Shown: in pieces, positions 5,051-5,084 of the stretch
Numbering within the stretch: the first letter of the stretch is position 1
Layout of the letters: the number at the start of each line of letters is the position of its first letter
Source of the DNA: Nitrospinae bacterium RIFCSPLOWO2_12_39_16
GTDB taxonomy: Bacteria; Nitrospinota; Nitrospinia; UBA9942
DNA length: 5,084 bases
Assembly (NCBI GenBank): GCA_001805005.1
Contig: MHDO01000140.1
Coordinates: 1 to 5,084, forward strand
Reading direction: 5' to 3'
The notes under the pieces: generated by a model
What the model was told of the DNA's origin: nothing
Databases searched by the model: none
Seen by the model: the letters and a program-made list of their open reading frames with translations, nothing else
Position numbers and translations under genes: made by a program

Positions 5051-5084
5051 GCCCTCTACAGCCATTTTTAATCTCATGCCTTAC

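Noticed and set aside
1..5084. CRISPR array, tRNA or rRNA genes
   Set aside because: No regularly spaced repeats, cloverleaf or rRNA-like stretch was seen. The only direct repeat pair is the one at 4227 and 4992.

Overview
The window looks like an accessory part of the chromosome of an environmental Gram-negative bacterium of moderate GC. The evidence is an inner-membrane RND metal pump, a secreted protein that looks like an outer-membrane beta-barrel, and short intergenic runs of the 'cagatta'/'aatctgtg' kind. I recall such runs as common between genes in Nitrospirota (Thermodesulfovibrionia-like) and deltaproteobacterial genomes. The taxon is a weak inference. Every intact gene whose end is visible stops with TAA.

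Layout, all genes on the + strand: (1) 1-1901, the C-terminal 632 residues of a CzcA/CusA-type heavy-metal RND efflux pump, cut by the left window edge. (2) 1902-2162, a gene-free stretch with a 71-bp perfect-armed inverted repeat that looks like a tiny MITE inserted at TTAA, then a sigma70-type promoter. (3) 2163-3879, a probable operon: a signal-peptide-bearing outer-membrane beta-barrel candidate, a UbiE-like class I SAM-dependent methyltransferase, and a one-TM SHOCT-domain protein interrupted by an in-frame TAG. (4) 3998-4177, a 59-residue heavy-metal-associated (HMA) protein with a C-x-x-C motif but a short C-terminus. (5) 4227-5050, a BrnT-type toxin and CopG/BrnA-type antitoxin with their own strong promoter, bracketed by two 59-bp direct repeats (55/59 identical) exactly 765 bp apart.

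How the genes may work together: the pump, the HMA protein and perhaps the membrane proteins between them suggest a metal-handling neighbourhood, but only the pump and the HMA domain show metal-related sequence. The toxin-antitoxin pair is a self-contained, autoregulated-looking module of a class often found in accessory DNA. The flanking repeats suggest it can be gained or lost as a unit. The points most worth a second look are the repeat-bracketed toxin-antitoxin unit, the amber codon in the SHOCT gene, the 63-bp TTAA-flanked element and the truncated HMA fold. I did not find a clearly new system.
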